Assembly: GCF_018141005.1 (NCBI RefSeq)
Contig: NZ_CP046582.1
Span: 434,001-498,000 of the forward strand
DNA from: Erwinia sp. E602
GTDB lineage: Bacteria; Pseudomonadota; Gammaproteobacteria; Enterobacterales; Enterobacteriaceae
Reading direction: 5' to 3'
Length of the DNA stretch: 64,000 nucleotides
Position numbers and translations under genes: made by a program. Shown here piece after piece: positions 15,971 through 24,768 of this stretch. Numbering within the stretch: position 1 is the first letter of the stretch; every line of letters begins with the position of its first letter. The notes below the pieces were generated by a model. That model had not been told where the DNA came from. It did not search any database and saw only the letters and a program-made list of their open reading frames with translations.

Positions 15971-17353
15971 ATGAATAACTTATCTGAACGTTACCTGAAA
16001 ACCGGCGGCGATCCGCGCCCCCTGCCGGATTACGCTGCCCTGCGCGACGAGCTGGGCAAGCTGTCTCACCCCGCGCGACCGGACGTTAACTGGCCGCTGG
16101 TTGAAAAACGCTGCCTCTCGCTGTTCGAACATAACGGCGTCGAGCTGCAAACGGCGGCCTGGTACACCCAGGCTCGCGCGCAGCTGGGGGGCCTTGCCGG
16201 GCTGAACGAGGGGCTGGCAATCCTTGAGGCGTTAATCAGCCATCAGTGGGGCAGCCTGTGGCCGCAGCAGGCGCATGCCCGGGTGGAGATCCTGAGCACG
16301 CTCAGCCGTCGTTTGCAGCAGATGATGCGCACGCTGCCGGTCAGCTACGGCGACCTCGGCCAGCTGTACTGCGCAGAACAACAGCTCAATCGTCTGAACG
16401 AGGTATTGCAGCGCCTGGAGCTGCGGCACCTGAGCCAGTTCGATGCGCTGGCCGCGCTGATGCACACCAGCGCGGTGCGGCTGGAGAACAGCGATGCGGC
16501 GGCAGGCGACAATGCCGCGCCACCGCGAAATATCGTCCTGCCGGCTGGCGCGCAGCGCCTGTCTGGTGCTGAGCCGGTGGCTGAAATCCGGCCCGCCGCG
16601 ATCAAGTGGGTGTATGTTGCGCAGGCACAGCCGGAGCCTGATATCGCGTGCAATCCGGAAATATCGCCAAAGCCCGGCCGCTGGCTGCCCTTTGCCGCCG
16701 GTGTGCTCACCATGCTGGTACTGGGCGGGGCGGGGCAGTGGATTTGGCACCACCTGCAGCGGTCCGATCCGCGGGAAACGCAACTGCAGGCGTCCCTGTC
16801 GCCGCTGCCGCTGCCGCTCACCCCCGGGGAGGCTCAGGGGCTGAAACCTGAAAGCCTGTCTGCGGAGGACGTTGTCCGCCGTACGGAACAACAGCTGGCG
16901 CGCTTAACGGCGTTGCCCCCGGACGGGGCTCTGGAATTTGCTCAGCGGCTTATCCGCCAGGCACGGGCGCTTAACGTCGGTGATGCAGCAGTCAACACAA
17001 TAGCCACAGAGTGGCAGCAGCAGCTGAAGGCCGCGGCGCTGCCTGAAGAGGCACTGGACGGCTGGCAGCAGGGGATGGCGCAGTTACAGCAGCTGACGGC
17101 GAAGCTGAATGCCCTTGACGGCCAGCGCGGTAAATATATGACGGTCAGCGAGCTGAAATCGGTGGTGTATACCGTCACCCAGGCGTTCAACCGTTCGGTC
17201 CCCGCCGAAGAGCAGCTGCGCCTCTTTTCACTCAGCCCTTCCGACTTTCAGCGGCGGCAAGTGGAGCTGGCGCTGGAACAGCTGCAGAAGCGCTATTTTT
17301 TACTTAAACAAGAGAATACGGAAGATGAAGCTGAGGGGCGCGGCGCGGGGTGA
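15971..17353 (+). CDS. VasL/TagA-like membrane protein with ImpA_N domain
   Basis: 460 residues. Residues ~10-140 form an ImpA_N-type domain, as in TssA. A single transmembrane helix lies near 235-257 (WLPFAAGVLTMLVLGG), followed by a helical C-terminal VasL-type region rich in Gln and Leu. Known proteins with this layout (TagA in enteroaggregative E. coli) cap the sheath at the opposite membrane and hold it extended. The layout and position at the operon end support such a role here; this is inference from domain order. It is the last T6SS gene. After it, 17354-17556 holds no gene I can support. Confidence 0.78.
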   Translation: MNNLSERYLKTGGDPRPLPDYAALRDELGKLSHPARPDVNWPLVEKRCLSLFEHNGVELQTAAWYTQARAQLGGLAGLNEGLAILEALISHQWGSLWPQQAHARVEILSTLSRRLQQMMRTLPVSYGDLGQLYCAEQQLNRLNEVLQRLELRHLSQFDALAALMHTSAVRLENSDAAAGDNAAPPRNIVLPAGAQRLSGAEPVAEIRPAAIKWVYVAQAQPEPDIACNPEISPKPGRWLPFAAGVLTMLVLGGAGQWIWHHLQRSDPRETQLQASLSPLPLPLTPGEAQGLKPESLSAEDVVRRTEQQLARLTALPPDGALEFAQRLIRQARALNVGDAAVNTIATEWQQQLKAAALPEEALDGWQQGMAQLQQLTAKLNALDGQRGKYMTVSELKSVVYTVTQAFNRSVPAEEQLRLFSLSPSDFQRRQVELALEQLQKRYFLLKQENTEDEAEGRGAG

Positions 17354-17556
17354 GGCGCGTTCCGGGATTTGCATCAAGGCGGGCTTGCGCTGGTGAACAT
17401 CGGAGATGCTACCGATCGCTGTCGGGAAGGTTGCAGCGTGCCGGGCGTTGCATCAATGCAGGGGTACGCAAGGAAGGCCGCTGAGGCGCTCTTTTTAGAT
17501 CTCTGATGACCTGCCAGCGTTCACGCCCCGGTGAAGCCGGTGGTGTGGAGCATCCA

Positions 17557-17592
17557 ATAAAAAGCGCCTGGCCCATAGGGACAAGCGCTTTC
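17557..17592 (-). terminator. Rho-independent terminator of dusB-fis
   Basis: On the minus strand AAAGCGC pairs with GCGCTTT across an imperfect loop and is followed by TTATTGG. It lies 25 bases past the fis stop and also separates fis from the convergent T6SS operon. Confidence 0.7.
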
Positions 17593-17616
17593 GAAACAAC
17601 ATGATAGCCGGGGCTA

Positions 17617-17913
17617 TTAGTTCATGCCGTATTTTTTCAGTTTCTTACGCAGTGTACCGCGGTTGATACCCATCATCAGGGCTGCACGGGTCTGGTTGCC
17701 ACGGGTGTATTGCATCACCATGTCCAACAGAGGCTGTTCTACTTCAGCCAGTACCAGCTCATACAGGTCATTAACGTCCTGACCGTTCAGTTGAGCAAAA
17801 TAGTTCTTCAGTGCCTGTTTAACCGAATCACGCAGTGGCTTTTGGGTCACCTGATCCTGTGAGTTAACGGTTGAAACAGTCAGTACGTCAGAATTTACGC
17901 GTTGTTCGAACAT
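17617..17913 (-). CDS. fis: Fis, nucleoid-associated regulator
   Basis: 98 residues, apparently identical to the E. coli protein along its length as far as I recall it. The N-terminal beta-hairpin arms (residues ~10-30) and C-terminal helix-turn-helix (about 73-95, [22 protein letters not shown]) are present. Fis bends AT-rich DNA and activates rRNA and tRNA promoters in fast growth. It is the second gene of the dusB-fis operon, 25 bases after dusB. Confidence 0.98.
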
Positions 17914-17938
17914 AGTTCTGTCAGCTCTTTATTTCTAA

Positions 17939-18904
17939 TTACGCAAGATTTTCGAAGTATGCCTCCAACGCCTCCAGCTGTTCGCTGGCATCCTCAATGG
18001 CGTTGAATGTGCGCCGAAACTGGTCGTTAGGGGCGTGCTCCTGCAGATACCAGGAGACGTGTTTCCGGGCAATACGGTATCCCTTGCCGTGACCATAAAA
18101 GTCGTGCAGTTCCCGTAAGTGCCCGATGAGCAAGTGCTTTACCTCAGCCAGCGGCTTCGGTGCCAGCAGCTCCCCTGTGTCCAGATAATGCTGGATTTCC
18201 CGGAAGATCCACGGTCTTCCCTGAGCTGCACGTCCTATCATCAGGGCATCGGCCCCCGTATAGTCAAGTACCGCTCTGGCTTTATGCGGGTCAGTAATGT
18301 CCCCATTCGCGATAACCGGAATGGATACGTTCTGCTTAACTGTCCGAATGCTGTCGTACTCAGCGTTGCCGTTGAACAAACACGCGCGTGTGCGTCCGTG
18401 AATGGTCAGGGCCTGAATACCGCAGCGTTCAGCCAATTGGGCAATCTCTACGCAATTGCGGTTGTCGCTGTCCCAGCCGGTGCGAATTTTCAGGGTGACA
18501 GGCACGTCAACTGCATTGACCACCGCCGAGAGGATAGACTTCACCAGCTCAGGGTGTTGCAGCAGCGCGGAACCTGCCATCTTACGATTCACTTTTTTGG
18601 CCGGGCACCCCATATTGATGTCGATCACCTGCGCGCCTGATGCTGCATTGATGCGCGCGGCGGCGGCCATCTCGTCCGGGTCACAACCGGCAATTTGCAC
18701 GGTGCGGATACCGGGTTCGTCACTGTGTACCATACGCAAACGGGATTTATCGCTGGTCCAGACTTCCGGGTTCGACGACAGCATCTCGGAAACGGTCATC
18801 CCGGCTCCCATTGCATAGCAAAGGGTCCTGAATGGCCTGTCGGTAATGCCGGCCATTGGGGCTGCAATCAAACGATTACGAAGCTGGTGATTTCCTATGC
18901 GCAT
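17939..18904 (-). CDS. dusB: tRNA-dihydrouridine synthase B
   Basis: 321 residues from the ATG at 18904 ([19 protein letters not shown]), matching the family start; the open frame runs 28 codons further up without support. It is an FMN/NADPH enzyme that reduces uridine in the D-loop of t[14 protein letters not shown], the active-site [11 protein letters not shown] (Cys as general acid) and the FMN-phosphate stretch [15 protein letters not shown] are all present. It heads the operon that expresses fis, which is its conserved arrangement in enterobacteria. Confidence 0.97.
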   Translation of the reverse strand: MRIGNHQLRNRLIAAPMAGITDRPFRTLCYAMGAGMTVSEMLSSNPEVWTSDKSRLRMVHSDEPGIRTVQIAGCDPDEMAAAARINAASGAQVIDINMGCPAKKVNRKMAGSALLQHPELVKSILSAVVNAVDVPVTLKIRTGWDSDNRNCVEIAQLAERCGIQALTIHGRTRACLFNGNAEYDSIRTVKQNVSIPVIANGDITDPHKARAVLDYTGADALMIGRAAQGRPWIFREIQHYLDTGELLAPKPLAEVKHLLIGHLRELHDFYGHGKGYRIARKHVSWYLQEHAPNDQFRRTFNAIEDASEQLEALEAYFENLA

Positions 18905-18936
18905 GAAAAAAAAGTGACCATAGTGTGTCCGCAAGG

Positions 18937-18975
18937 CGGCGTATATTACGCATTTTTTCAGGAAGATGAAAGGCC
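18937..18975 (-). promoter_or_regulatory. dusB-fis promoter
   Basis: On the minus strand TTTCAT (18971-18966) and TAATAT (18948-18943) are spaced by 17 bases and followed by a GC-rich discriminator (ACGCCGCC). Upstream (19030-19085) lies a very AT-rich tract suitable for UP-element and Fis autoregulatory binding. A weak -35 and GC-rich discriminator are what is known for the growth-rate and ppGpp-controlled fis promoter of E. coli. Transcript start not shown here. Confidence 0.65.
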
Positions 18976-19209
18976 AAACTTTGAACAATCCTGCTTCACC
19001 CCCCCATCCAGGGCCTTACAGGATGTGGTAATTTAAATTTTATCTTTAAAATACAGTTAATTATAAAAATTTAGATTAAATTGCGTACAAAGATTTTTCT
19101 TTTTTTGTGAGCGGGATAACAACATAAATCACGTCAGTTTGCCGCATATTCGATACATGTGACGTAAGAAGAGGCCTGGTACAGCGTATCCAGGCTGCAC
19201 CAGTTCGCC

Positions 19210-20091
19210 TTAGCGACGTACGCCGGTAATGCGGCACCACTCCTCTTTTTCGGCTACCGGGTCCAGCGCAAAGGTGTCGGCATACGCCTCGCACACGCTC
19301 TCCGCCTGGCTGGCCAGCACGCCCGAAAGACCAAGGTGGCCGCCGTTGACCGGCAGGACGCTAATCAGCGGAGCCAGCTCGCGCAGCGGGCCGGCGAGGA
19401 TGTTAGCGACCACCACGTCAGCGCTGAGGTTGTCCGGCTGCTGCTGCGGCAGGTACAGTGACAGGCGCTCAGAGACGCCGTTGCGTTCAGCGTTATCGCG
19501 GCTGGCCTGGATCGCCTGCGGATCGATGTCGATCCCGACAGCATGGGCGGCACCAAGTTTCAGCGCGGCGATCGCCAGAATGCCGGAGCCGCAGCCGAAG
19601 TCGATAACCGTCTTACCCTGCAGATCCAGGCCGTCCAGCCAGGCGAGGCACAGCGCGGTGGTCGGGTGCGTGCCGGTACCAAAAGCCAGCCCCGGATCGA
19701 GCATCACGTTGACCGCGTTCGGGTCCGGCACGTCGCGCCAGCTTGGGCAGATCCACAGCCGTTCGCCGAAACGCATCGGGTGGAAGTTGTCCATCCACTC
19801 GCGCTCCCAGTCTTTATCCTCGATCTGCTCGATCTTATGGCGGAAACCGGCGCCGAGCAGCGGATGCTGTTCCAGCCCGGCGACCACGTCCGGCATCTCG
19901 GTTTCGGCGTCAAACAGGCCAATCACGTCGGTATCGCCCCACAGCAGGGTTTCACCCGGCAGCGGTTCGAACACCGGGTTATCGTGGGTGTCCTGGAAGG
20001 TCACCGAGACGGCACCGTTCTCAATCAGCGCGTCGCCCAGCTCTTCAGCCTGAGCGCCGGTGGTGTTGATCTTCATTTGAATCCACGGCAT
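19210..20091 (-). CDS. prmA: Ribosomal protein L11 methyltransferase
   Basis: 293 residues. PrmA trimethylates three positions of L11 using SAM. The N-terminal L11-recognition domain and linker ([15 protein letters not shown]) lead to the Rossmann-type methyltransferase domain with FGTGTHPTT, the SAM motif [20 protein letters not shown], and NPPY-like [10 protein letters not shown]. In E. coli panF precedes prmA; here accC is directly upstream and yhdT and panF are absent. A terminator hairpin lies only ~30 bases before the start, so prmA expression from accBC must be limited or rely on its own promoter. Confidence 0.97.
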   Translation of the reverse strand: MPWIQMKINTTGAQAEELGDALIENGAVSVTFQDTHDNPVFEPLPGETLLWGDTDVIGLFDAETEMPDVVAGLEQHPLLGAGFRHKIEQIEDKDWEREWMDNFHPMRFGERLWICPSWRDVPDPNAVNVMLDPGLAFGTGTHPTTALCLAWLDGLDLQGKTVIDFGCGSGILAIAALKLGAAHAVGIDIDPQAIQASRDNAERNGVSERLSLYLPQQQPDNLSADVVVANILAGPLRELAPLISVLPVNGGHLGLSGVLASQAESVCEAYADTFALDPVAEKEEWCRITGVRR

Positions 20092-20118
20092 AGCGGCTCT
20101 CTCAACAAATTCAGCATA

Positions 20119-20145
20119 GAAAAAGGGCCGAACGCAGTCGGCCCC
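20119..20145 (-). terminator. Terminator after accBC
   Basis: Minus strand: GGGCCGA, loop CTGCGT, TCGGCCC followed by TTTTTC, a textbook rho-independent signal. It lies between the accC stop and the prmA start. Confidence 0.85.
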
Positions 20146-20213
20146 TGAAGATGTGCGGGCCAGCTGGCTGGCCCGCGACGGCAGGGCTGACCGCAGTCAG
20201 ACCCGCCCGGCAG

Positions 20214-21563
20214 TTACTTCTCCTGCAGGCCGAGTTTCTTCTCCAGATAGTGGATGTTGGTACCACCCTTCTGGAAGTTCTCGTCTGACATGATTTTCAT
20301 CTGCAGTTCGATGTTGGTTTTGATGCCGTCGATAATCAGCTCGGCCAGCGCATTTTTCATGCGCGAGATCGCCACTTCGCGGGTCTCACCAAAGGTGATC
20401 AGCTTGCCAATCATCGAATCGTAGTACGGTGGCACCGTGTAGCCGGCATAGATATGCGATTCCCAGCGCACGCCAAAACCGCCTGGCGCGTGGAAGCGGG
20501 TAATCTTGCCCGGGCTAGGCAGGAAGGTGTTCGGGTCTTCGGCGTTGATACGGCATTCTACCGCATGGCCGCGCACCACCACGTCTTCCTGTTTGATCGA
20601 CAGCGGCTGACCGGCAGCGATGCGCAGCTGCTCTTTGATCAGATCCACGCCGGTGATCATCTCGGTTACCGGATGCTCTACCTGGATACGGGTGTTCATC
20701 TCAATGAAGTAGAACTCGCCGTTTTCAAACAGGAACTCGAAGGTACCCGCGCCGCGATAGCCGATATCAATACAGGCTTTCGCGCAGCGTTCGCCGATAA
20801 AGCGGCGCAGCTCTTCGGTGATGCCCGGTGCCGGAGCCTCTTCCACCACTTTCTGGTGGCGGCGCTGCATCGAACAGTCACGTTCGGCGAGGTAAACCGC
20901 GTTGCCCTGGCCGTCTGCCATCACCTGAATTTCAATGTGGCGCGGGTTTTCCAGGTACTTCTCCATGTACACCATGTCGTTGTTGAAAGCCGCTTTGGCT
21001 TCCGCTTTCGTCATGAGAATGGACTGTTCCAGCTCTTTTTCGCTGCGCACGACGCGCATGCCGCGACCGCCGCCGCCGCCGGAGGCTTTGATGATCACCG
21101 GGTAGCCGATGCGCTGGCCGTGGGCACGGTTTTTATCCATGTCTTCGGTCAGCGGGCCGTCGGAGCCGGGTACGGTCGGCACGCCGGTTTTTTTCATCGC
21201 GGTGATGGCCGACACTTTGTCACCCATCAGGCGGATGGTTTCCGCTTTCGGGCCAACAAAGATAAAGCCTGAACGCTCAACCTGCTCGGCGAAATCGGCA
21301 TTCTCAGAGAGGAAGCCGTAGCCCGGGTGGATGGCGACCGCACCGGTGATCTCGGCCGCTGAGATCAGCGCCGGGATATTCAGGTAACTTTTAACCGACT
21401 GCGCCGGGCCGATGCAGACGGTTTCATCCGCCAGCAGCACGTGCTTCAGGTCACGGTCCGCGGTAGAGTGCACGGCAACGGTTTTGATGCCCAGTTCTTT
21501 ACAGGCGCGCAGAATACGCAGCGCGATCTCACCACGGTTAGCAATTACAATTTTATCCAGCAT
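20214..21563 (-). CDS. accC: Biotin carboxylase of acetyl-CoA carboxylase
   Basis: 449 residues. It carboxylates the biotin on AccB with ATP and bicarbonate, the first half-reaction of malonyl-CoA synthesis. Visible elements are the N-terminal [17 protein letters not shown], the ATP-grasp glycine loop ([12 protein letters not shown]), catalytic [14 protein letters not shown] and the C-terminal lid domain. It lies 11 bases downstream of accB in the conserved operon. Full-length. Confidence 0.99.
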   Translation of the reverse strand: MLDKIVIANRGEIALRILRACKELGIKTVAVHSTADRDLKHVLLADETVCIGPAQSVKSYLNIPALISAAEITGAVAIHPGYGFLSENADFAEQVERSGFIFVGPKAETIRLMGDKVSAITAMKKTGVPTVPGSDGPLTEDMDKNRAHGQRIGYPVIIKASGGGGGRGMRVVRSEKELEQSILMTKAEAKAAFNNDMVYMEKYLENPRHIEIQVMADGQGNAVYLAERDCSMQRRHQKVVEEAPAPGITEELRRFIGERCAKACIDIGYRGAGTFEFLFENGEFYFIEMNTRIQVEHPVTEMITGVDLIKEQLRIAAGQPLSIKQEDVVVRGHAVECRINAEDPNTFLPSPGKITRFHAPGGFGVRWESHIYAGYTVPPYYDSMIGKLITFGETREVAISRMKNALAELIIDGIKTNIELQMKIMSDENFQKGGTNIHYLEKKLGLQEK

Positions 21564-21574
21564 GCTTGGCCTCG

Positions 21575-22048
21575 TTATTCGATGATGACCAGCGGCTCGT
21601 CAAATTCGACTGGCTGACCGCTTTCTACCAGGATCGCTTTCACGGTACCGGATTTATCGGCTTCGATCTGGTTCATCATTTTCATCGCTTCAACGATGCA
21701 CAGGGTTTCCCCGGCGGTGACTTTCTGGCCTACTTCAACAAAGGCTTTCGCATCCGGAGAAGGGGTACGGTAGAAGGTACCGACCATCGGAGAACGCACG
21801 ATATGGCCACTGATCGCAGCAGGAGCCGGAGCTTCCATCGCGGGCACGGTCGCTGGTGCAACGGCGGTTGCCAGCGCAGGCTGTTGCTGCATCATAGGTG
21901 CAGCATACGCCTGCTGCATCATTGGGTAACCCATGCTGGCCGGGGAACGGCTGATGCGTACCGACTCTTCACCTTCAGAAATTTCCAGTTCTGCGATGCC
22001 TGATTCTTCAACCAGTTCGATCAGTTTTTTAATCTTACGAATATCCAT
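21575..22048 (-). CDS. accB: Biotin carboxyl carrier protein
   Basis: 157 residues. The C-terminal biotinyl domain has the EAMKMM motif, whose Lys carries biotin. A Pro/Ala/Gln-rich flexible linker (residues ~45-78) joins it to the short N-terminal [16 protein letters not shown] segment. It lies between aroQ and accC in one operon, 21 bases after aroQ. Confidence 0.99.
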   Translation of the reverse strand: MDIRKIKKLIELVEESGIAELEISEGEESVRISRSPASMGYPMMQQAYAAPMMQQQPALATAVAPATVPAMEAPAPAAISGHIVRSPMVGTFYRTPSPDAKAFVEVGQKVTAGETLCIVEAMKMMNQIEADKSGTVKAILVESGQPVEFDEPLVIIE

Positions 22049-22069
22049 GAGTGTGGTTCCGTACTCTGT

Positions 22070-22525
22070 TTAATTAGATGATGATAACAGGCGTTTTACG
22101 GCCGTCTGTAAAGCCCAGGAGTAACCGTCGGCGCCAAGCCCACAGATCACTCCGGCAGAAATATCAGAAAGATATGAATGATGGCGAAAGGGCTCGCGGG
22201 CATGCACGTTGGACAGATGCACCTCGATAAACGGGATGCTTACCGCCAGCAGCGCATCACGCAGTGCGACGCTGGTATGGGTGAATGCCGCCGGGTTAAT
22301 GACGATATAATCGACGTTGCCTCTCGCCTCATGAATGCGGTCAATCAGCGCGTACTCCGCGTTCGACTGCAGATGGCTGAGCCGCACGTGCAGCCGTTCA
22401 GCCTCGGCGGTCAGCCCGCTGACGATCTCGGCCAGCGTGGTGCTGCCATACTTCTCAGGTTCGCGGGTGCCCAGCAGATTCAGGTTGGGACCGTTCAAAA
22501 CGAGTACGTGAAACTTATCCGTCAT
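22070..22525 (-). CDS. aroQ: 3-dehydroquinate dehydratase, type II
   Basis: 151 residues from the ATG at 22525, with AGGAGA upstream; the longer open frame lacks family similarity in its first 22 residues. It dehydrates 3-dehydroquinate in the shikimate pathway. Signature parts are [19 protein letters not shown] (with the catalytic Tyr), [16 protein letters not shown] and [18 protein letters not shown] (catalytic His). E. coli K-12 uses type I AroD instead and lacks this gene before accB. Confidence 0.97.
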   Translation of the reverse strand: MTDKFHVLVLNGPNLNLLGTREPEKYGSTTLAEIVSGLTAEAERLHVRLSHLQSNAEYALIDRIHEARGNVDYIVINPAAFTHTSVALRDALLAVSIPFIEVHLSNVHAREPFRHHSYLSDISAGVICGLGADGYSWALQTAVKRLLSSSN

Positions 22526-22629
22526 CTTGCTGCTATCTCCTGCGATAAGTGAGGCATCGCACAAAATACATGGGCAGAAGCGATTTGTCACCTTTTCTGG
22601 TAAAAATCAGCGCGGTCTGAGCCTCAAAG

Positions 22630-22665
22630 GCGGGCATTATAACCATATCACTGCAATTAGCAGCT
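22630..22665 (-). promoter_or_regulatory. Putative aroQ-accBC promoter
   Basis: A perfect TATAAT -10 lies on the minus strand at 22641-22636, ~110 bases before the aroQ start. No good -35 is visible at 16-18 bases (GCTGCT or AGCTGC), so an activator or an alternative start is possible. An inverted repeat, ACTGCGCC/GGCGCAGT at 22696-22721, lies upstream. Confidence 0.5.
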
Positions 22666-22774
22666 AAATACTGGTCGTATCAGCGAAGATGATCAACTGC
22701 GCCAGGACAAAAAGGCGCAGTCGGTTAACGGGAATGTGCCGCAGCGCACGCATTTTAACGGCCGATGGGCCATT

Positions 22775-23380
22775 TCAACGCGTCAGCCACGAACGCAGCT
22801 TTTTGTAGCGTAATGCCAGCAGGATCGCCGCCGCCAGCGCATAAATCCACGGCTGCGGCGACAGGGTTTTCACCGACCACAGATAGTGGACAGGCGCGAG
22901 GATGGCGACCAGATAGACGCCGTTGTGCAACGTCTGCCAGCGCTTACCCAGCCGGTTCTGCGCGCGTTTGAACGAGGTGGCGGCCAGCAGCAGCAAAATA
23001 GCCCAGCAGAGGATGCCCAGCGTCAGGTAGGGCCGCGAGATTAACTCCGATCCCAGCAGGCTGAGGTTGCTCAGCCCCAGCTCCAGCAGCGAGTAGCTGA
23101 CCAGATGCAGGCTTGCCCAGGCAAAACACCAGAGACCCAGCAGCCGGCGCACGCGGATCAGCAGCGGCTGTTTCGCGTAGCGCGCCACCGGCGTGACCAG
23201 CAGCGAGGCCAGCAGGAATTTCAGCGCCATCCGCCCGGTGAAGTGCTGGATATCCTTCGCCGGATCGGCGCTGAACGCGCCCTGATCGATAGCGAACAGC
23301 AGCCAGAGAAAGGGCAACAGTCCGGCCAGGTGCAGCAGCCCTTTCAGCCACGTAATCTGCCTGACCGTCAGGCGCGGCAT
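22775..23380 (-). CDS. msrQ: MsrQ haem membrane subunit of periplasmic Met-sulfoxide reductase
   Basis: 201 residues from the ATG at 23380 ([20 protein letters not shown]). It is a six-helix ferric-reductase-like membrane protein with haem-ligand histidines ([36 protein letters not shown]). It passes electrons from the quinone pool to MsrP to repair oxidised methionine in the periplasm. It is separated from the msrP stop by one base. In E. coli (yedYZ) the pair is at another locus. Confidence 0.95.
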   Translation of the reverse strand: MPRLTVRQITWLKGLLHLAGLLPFLWLLFAIDQGAFSADPAKDIQHFTGRMALKFLLASLLVTPVARYAKQPLLIRVRRLLGLWCFAWASLHLVSYSLLELGLSNLSLLGSELISRPYLTLGILCWAILLLLAATSFKRAQNRLGKRWQTLHNGVYLVAILAPVHYLWSVKTLSPQPWIYALAAAILLALRYKKLRSWLTR

Positions 23381-23381
23381 G

Positions 23382-24386
23382 TCAGTAGTTCTCCCGCAGG
23401 TCAAGACCGCGGTACAGCGAGGCCACCTGGTCGCCGTAGCCGTTAAACAGCAGCGTCGGCTGGCGCTTCACGTCCAGGATCCCGCCCGGCCCGATAATGC
23501 GCTCACTGGCCTGCGACCAGCGCGGATGGTCCACGTGCGGGTTCACGTTGGCGTAGAAGCCGTACTCGTCGCCGGCCAGCTGGTTCCAGGTGGTGGGCGG
23601 CAGGTCGCGCACCAGGCTGATTTTGACGATCGACTTAATGCCCTTAAAGCCATACTTCCATGGCACCGTAAGGCGGATCGGCGCACCGTTTTGCGGCGGC
23701 AGCGCTTTGCCGTAAACGCCGGTGGTCAGCAGGGTCAGCGGATGCATCGCCTCGTCCAGCCGCAGCCCTTCAACATAGGGATAGTTCAGGCCACCGCCGA
23801 TAAAACGATCCTGCTGTCCGGGCATCTGATCCGGAGCGTAGAGGGTCTGAAATGCCACGTAGCGCGCATGGCTGGTTGGCTCTGCTGCCTGCAGCAGCTT
23901 GCCAAGTTCAAAACCAATCCACGGCACCACCATCGACCAGGCCTCCACGCAGCGCATGCGGTAGATACGCTGTTCGAGCGGAAAACGTTTAAAGATGTCG
24001 TCCATATCCAGGGTCAGCGGTTTGGCAACTTCACCGTCGATCTGCACCTTCCAGTCGGCGGTTTTAAGTGTGCCGGCATTGGCCGCCGGGTCAGCCTTAT
24101 CCAGGCCGAACTCATAGAAGTTGTTATAGCCGGTGACCTTATCTTCCGGCGTCAGAATCAGGTCGGCCTGGTACTGCGCGGGTTTACTGTAGTCAAGCGG
24201 CTTGCCTGGCGGGGCCTTCGGGCGATCGTTGCCTTTAAACCAGGAGAGTACGTCGGCGTGGGCCGCCGTGGGCAATGCCAGCGCCGCGGTGCTGATGCCC
24301 AGCGCCTTCAGCAGTTCCCGGCGGCGGGTGTTAAAGACGCTCTCCGGGGTGACATCATTTTCTGTGAGCTTTCTGTGAGCTTTCAT
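23382..24386 (-). CDS. msrP: MsrP molybdopterin Met-sulfoxide reductase catalytic subunit
   Basis: 334 residues with a twin-arginine signal ([12 protein letters not shown], cleaved near AHA-D) for folded export. The sulfite-oxidase-type molybdopterin fold has the Mo-ligating Cys in [15 protein letters not shown]. With MsrQ it reduces methionine sulfoxides on periplasmic proteins. First gene of msrPQ; the ~380 bases upstream are shared with divergent csrD. Confidence 0.96.
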   Translation of the reverse strand: MKAHRKLTENDVTPESVFNTRRRELLKALGISTAALALPTAAHADVLSWFKGNDRPKAPPGKPLDYSKPAQYQADLILTPEDKVTGYNNFYEFGLDKADPAANAGTLKTADWKVQIDGEVAKPLTLDMDDIFKRFPLEQRIYRMRCVEAWSMVVPWIGFELGKLLQAAEPTSHARYVAFQTLYAPDQMPGQQDRFIGGGLNYPYVEGLRLDEAMHPLTLLTTGVYGKALPPQNGAPIRLTVPWKYGFKGIKSIVKISLVRDLPPTTWNQLAGDEYGFYANVNPHVDHPRWSQASERIIGPGGILDVKRQPTLLFNGYGDQVASLYRGLDLRENY

Positions 24387-24768
24387 CGGTCGTTACTCGG
24401 GTTCTGAGGGGATTAAGTAAAATCATGGCCTGTCCGGAGCCATTCAGCGAATTTCCGCACGAAAATAGTCCCGGTTGACAGGCTCAGGGTATTGACCAGC
24501 TAACGCGGCGTGGATCTGTCTGAATGAGCGTGTAAGAATTCCCTTAAAAGGGAGCTTCGCTATTTCATCAGTAACAGTAATGACTATACTCGGGAAAAAC
24601 TCATCTTTATCTGAGTGAAAGTAAGCACAAGGTAAGCAAACGTAACCAGAGATGTGATATTTTCCCTCAACTCTGCCAGCGGCCATACCGGTTCGCTCAG
24701 GCCATCAGCAACCGGGCTGCGGCGGCGCGCTAATAACGTGCGATCGTCACAGTGATATGGGCACAAGG
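24387..24768. other. msrP/csrD divergent intergenic region
   Basis: No gene is supported here. A plus-strand promoter candidate TTTCAT-16-TATACT (24563-24590) could serve csrD, and a TTGACA at 24475 has no convincing -10. Two short minus-strand open frames have no homology I recognise and no ribosome-binding site. Confidence 0.4.

Noticed and set aside
1..17353. Prophage or IS-borne origin of the effector region
   Set aside because: No transposase, integrase, terminal inverted repeats or attachment-site duplication was found; homologous recombination between module copies explains the rearrangements.
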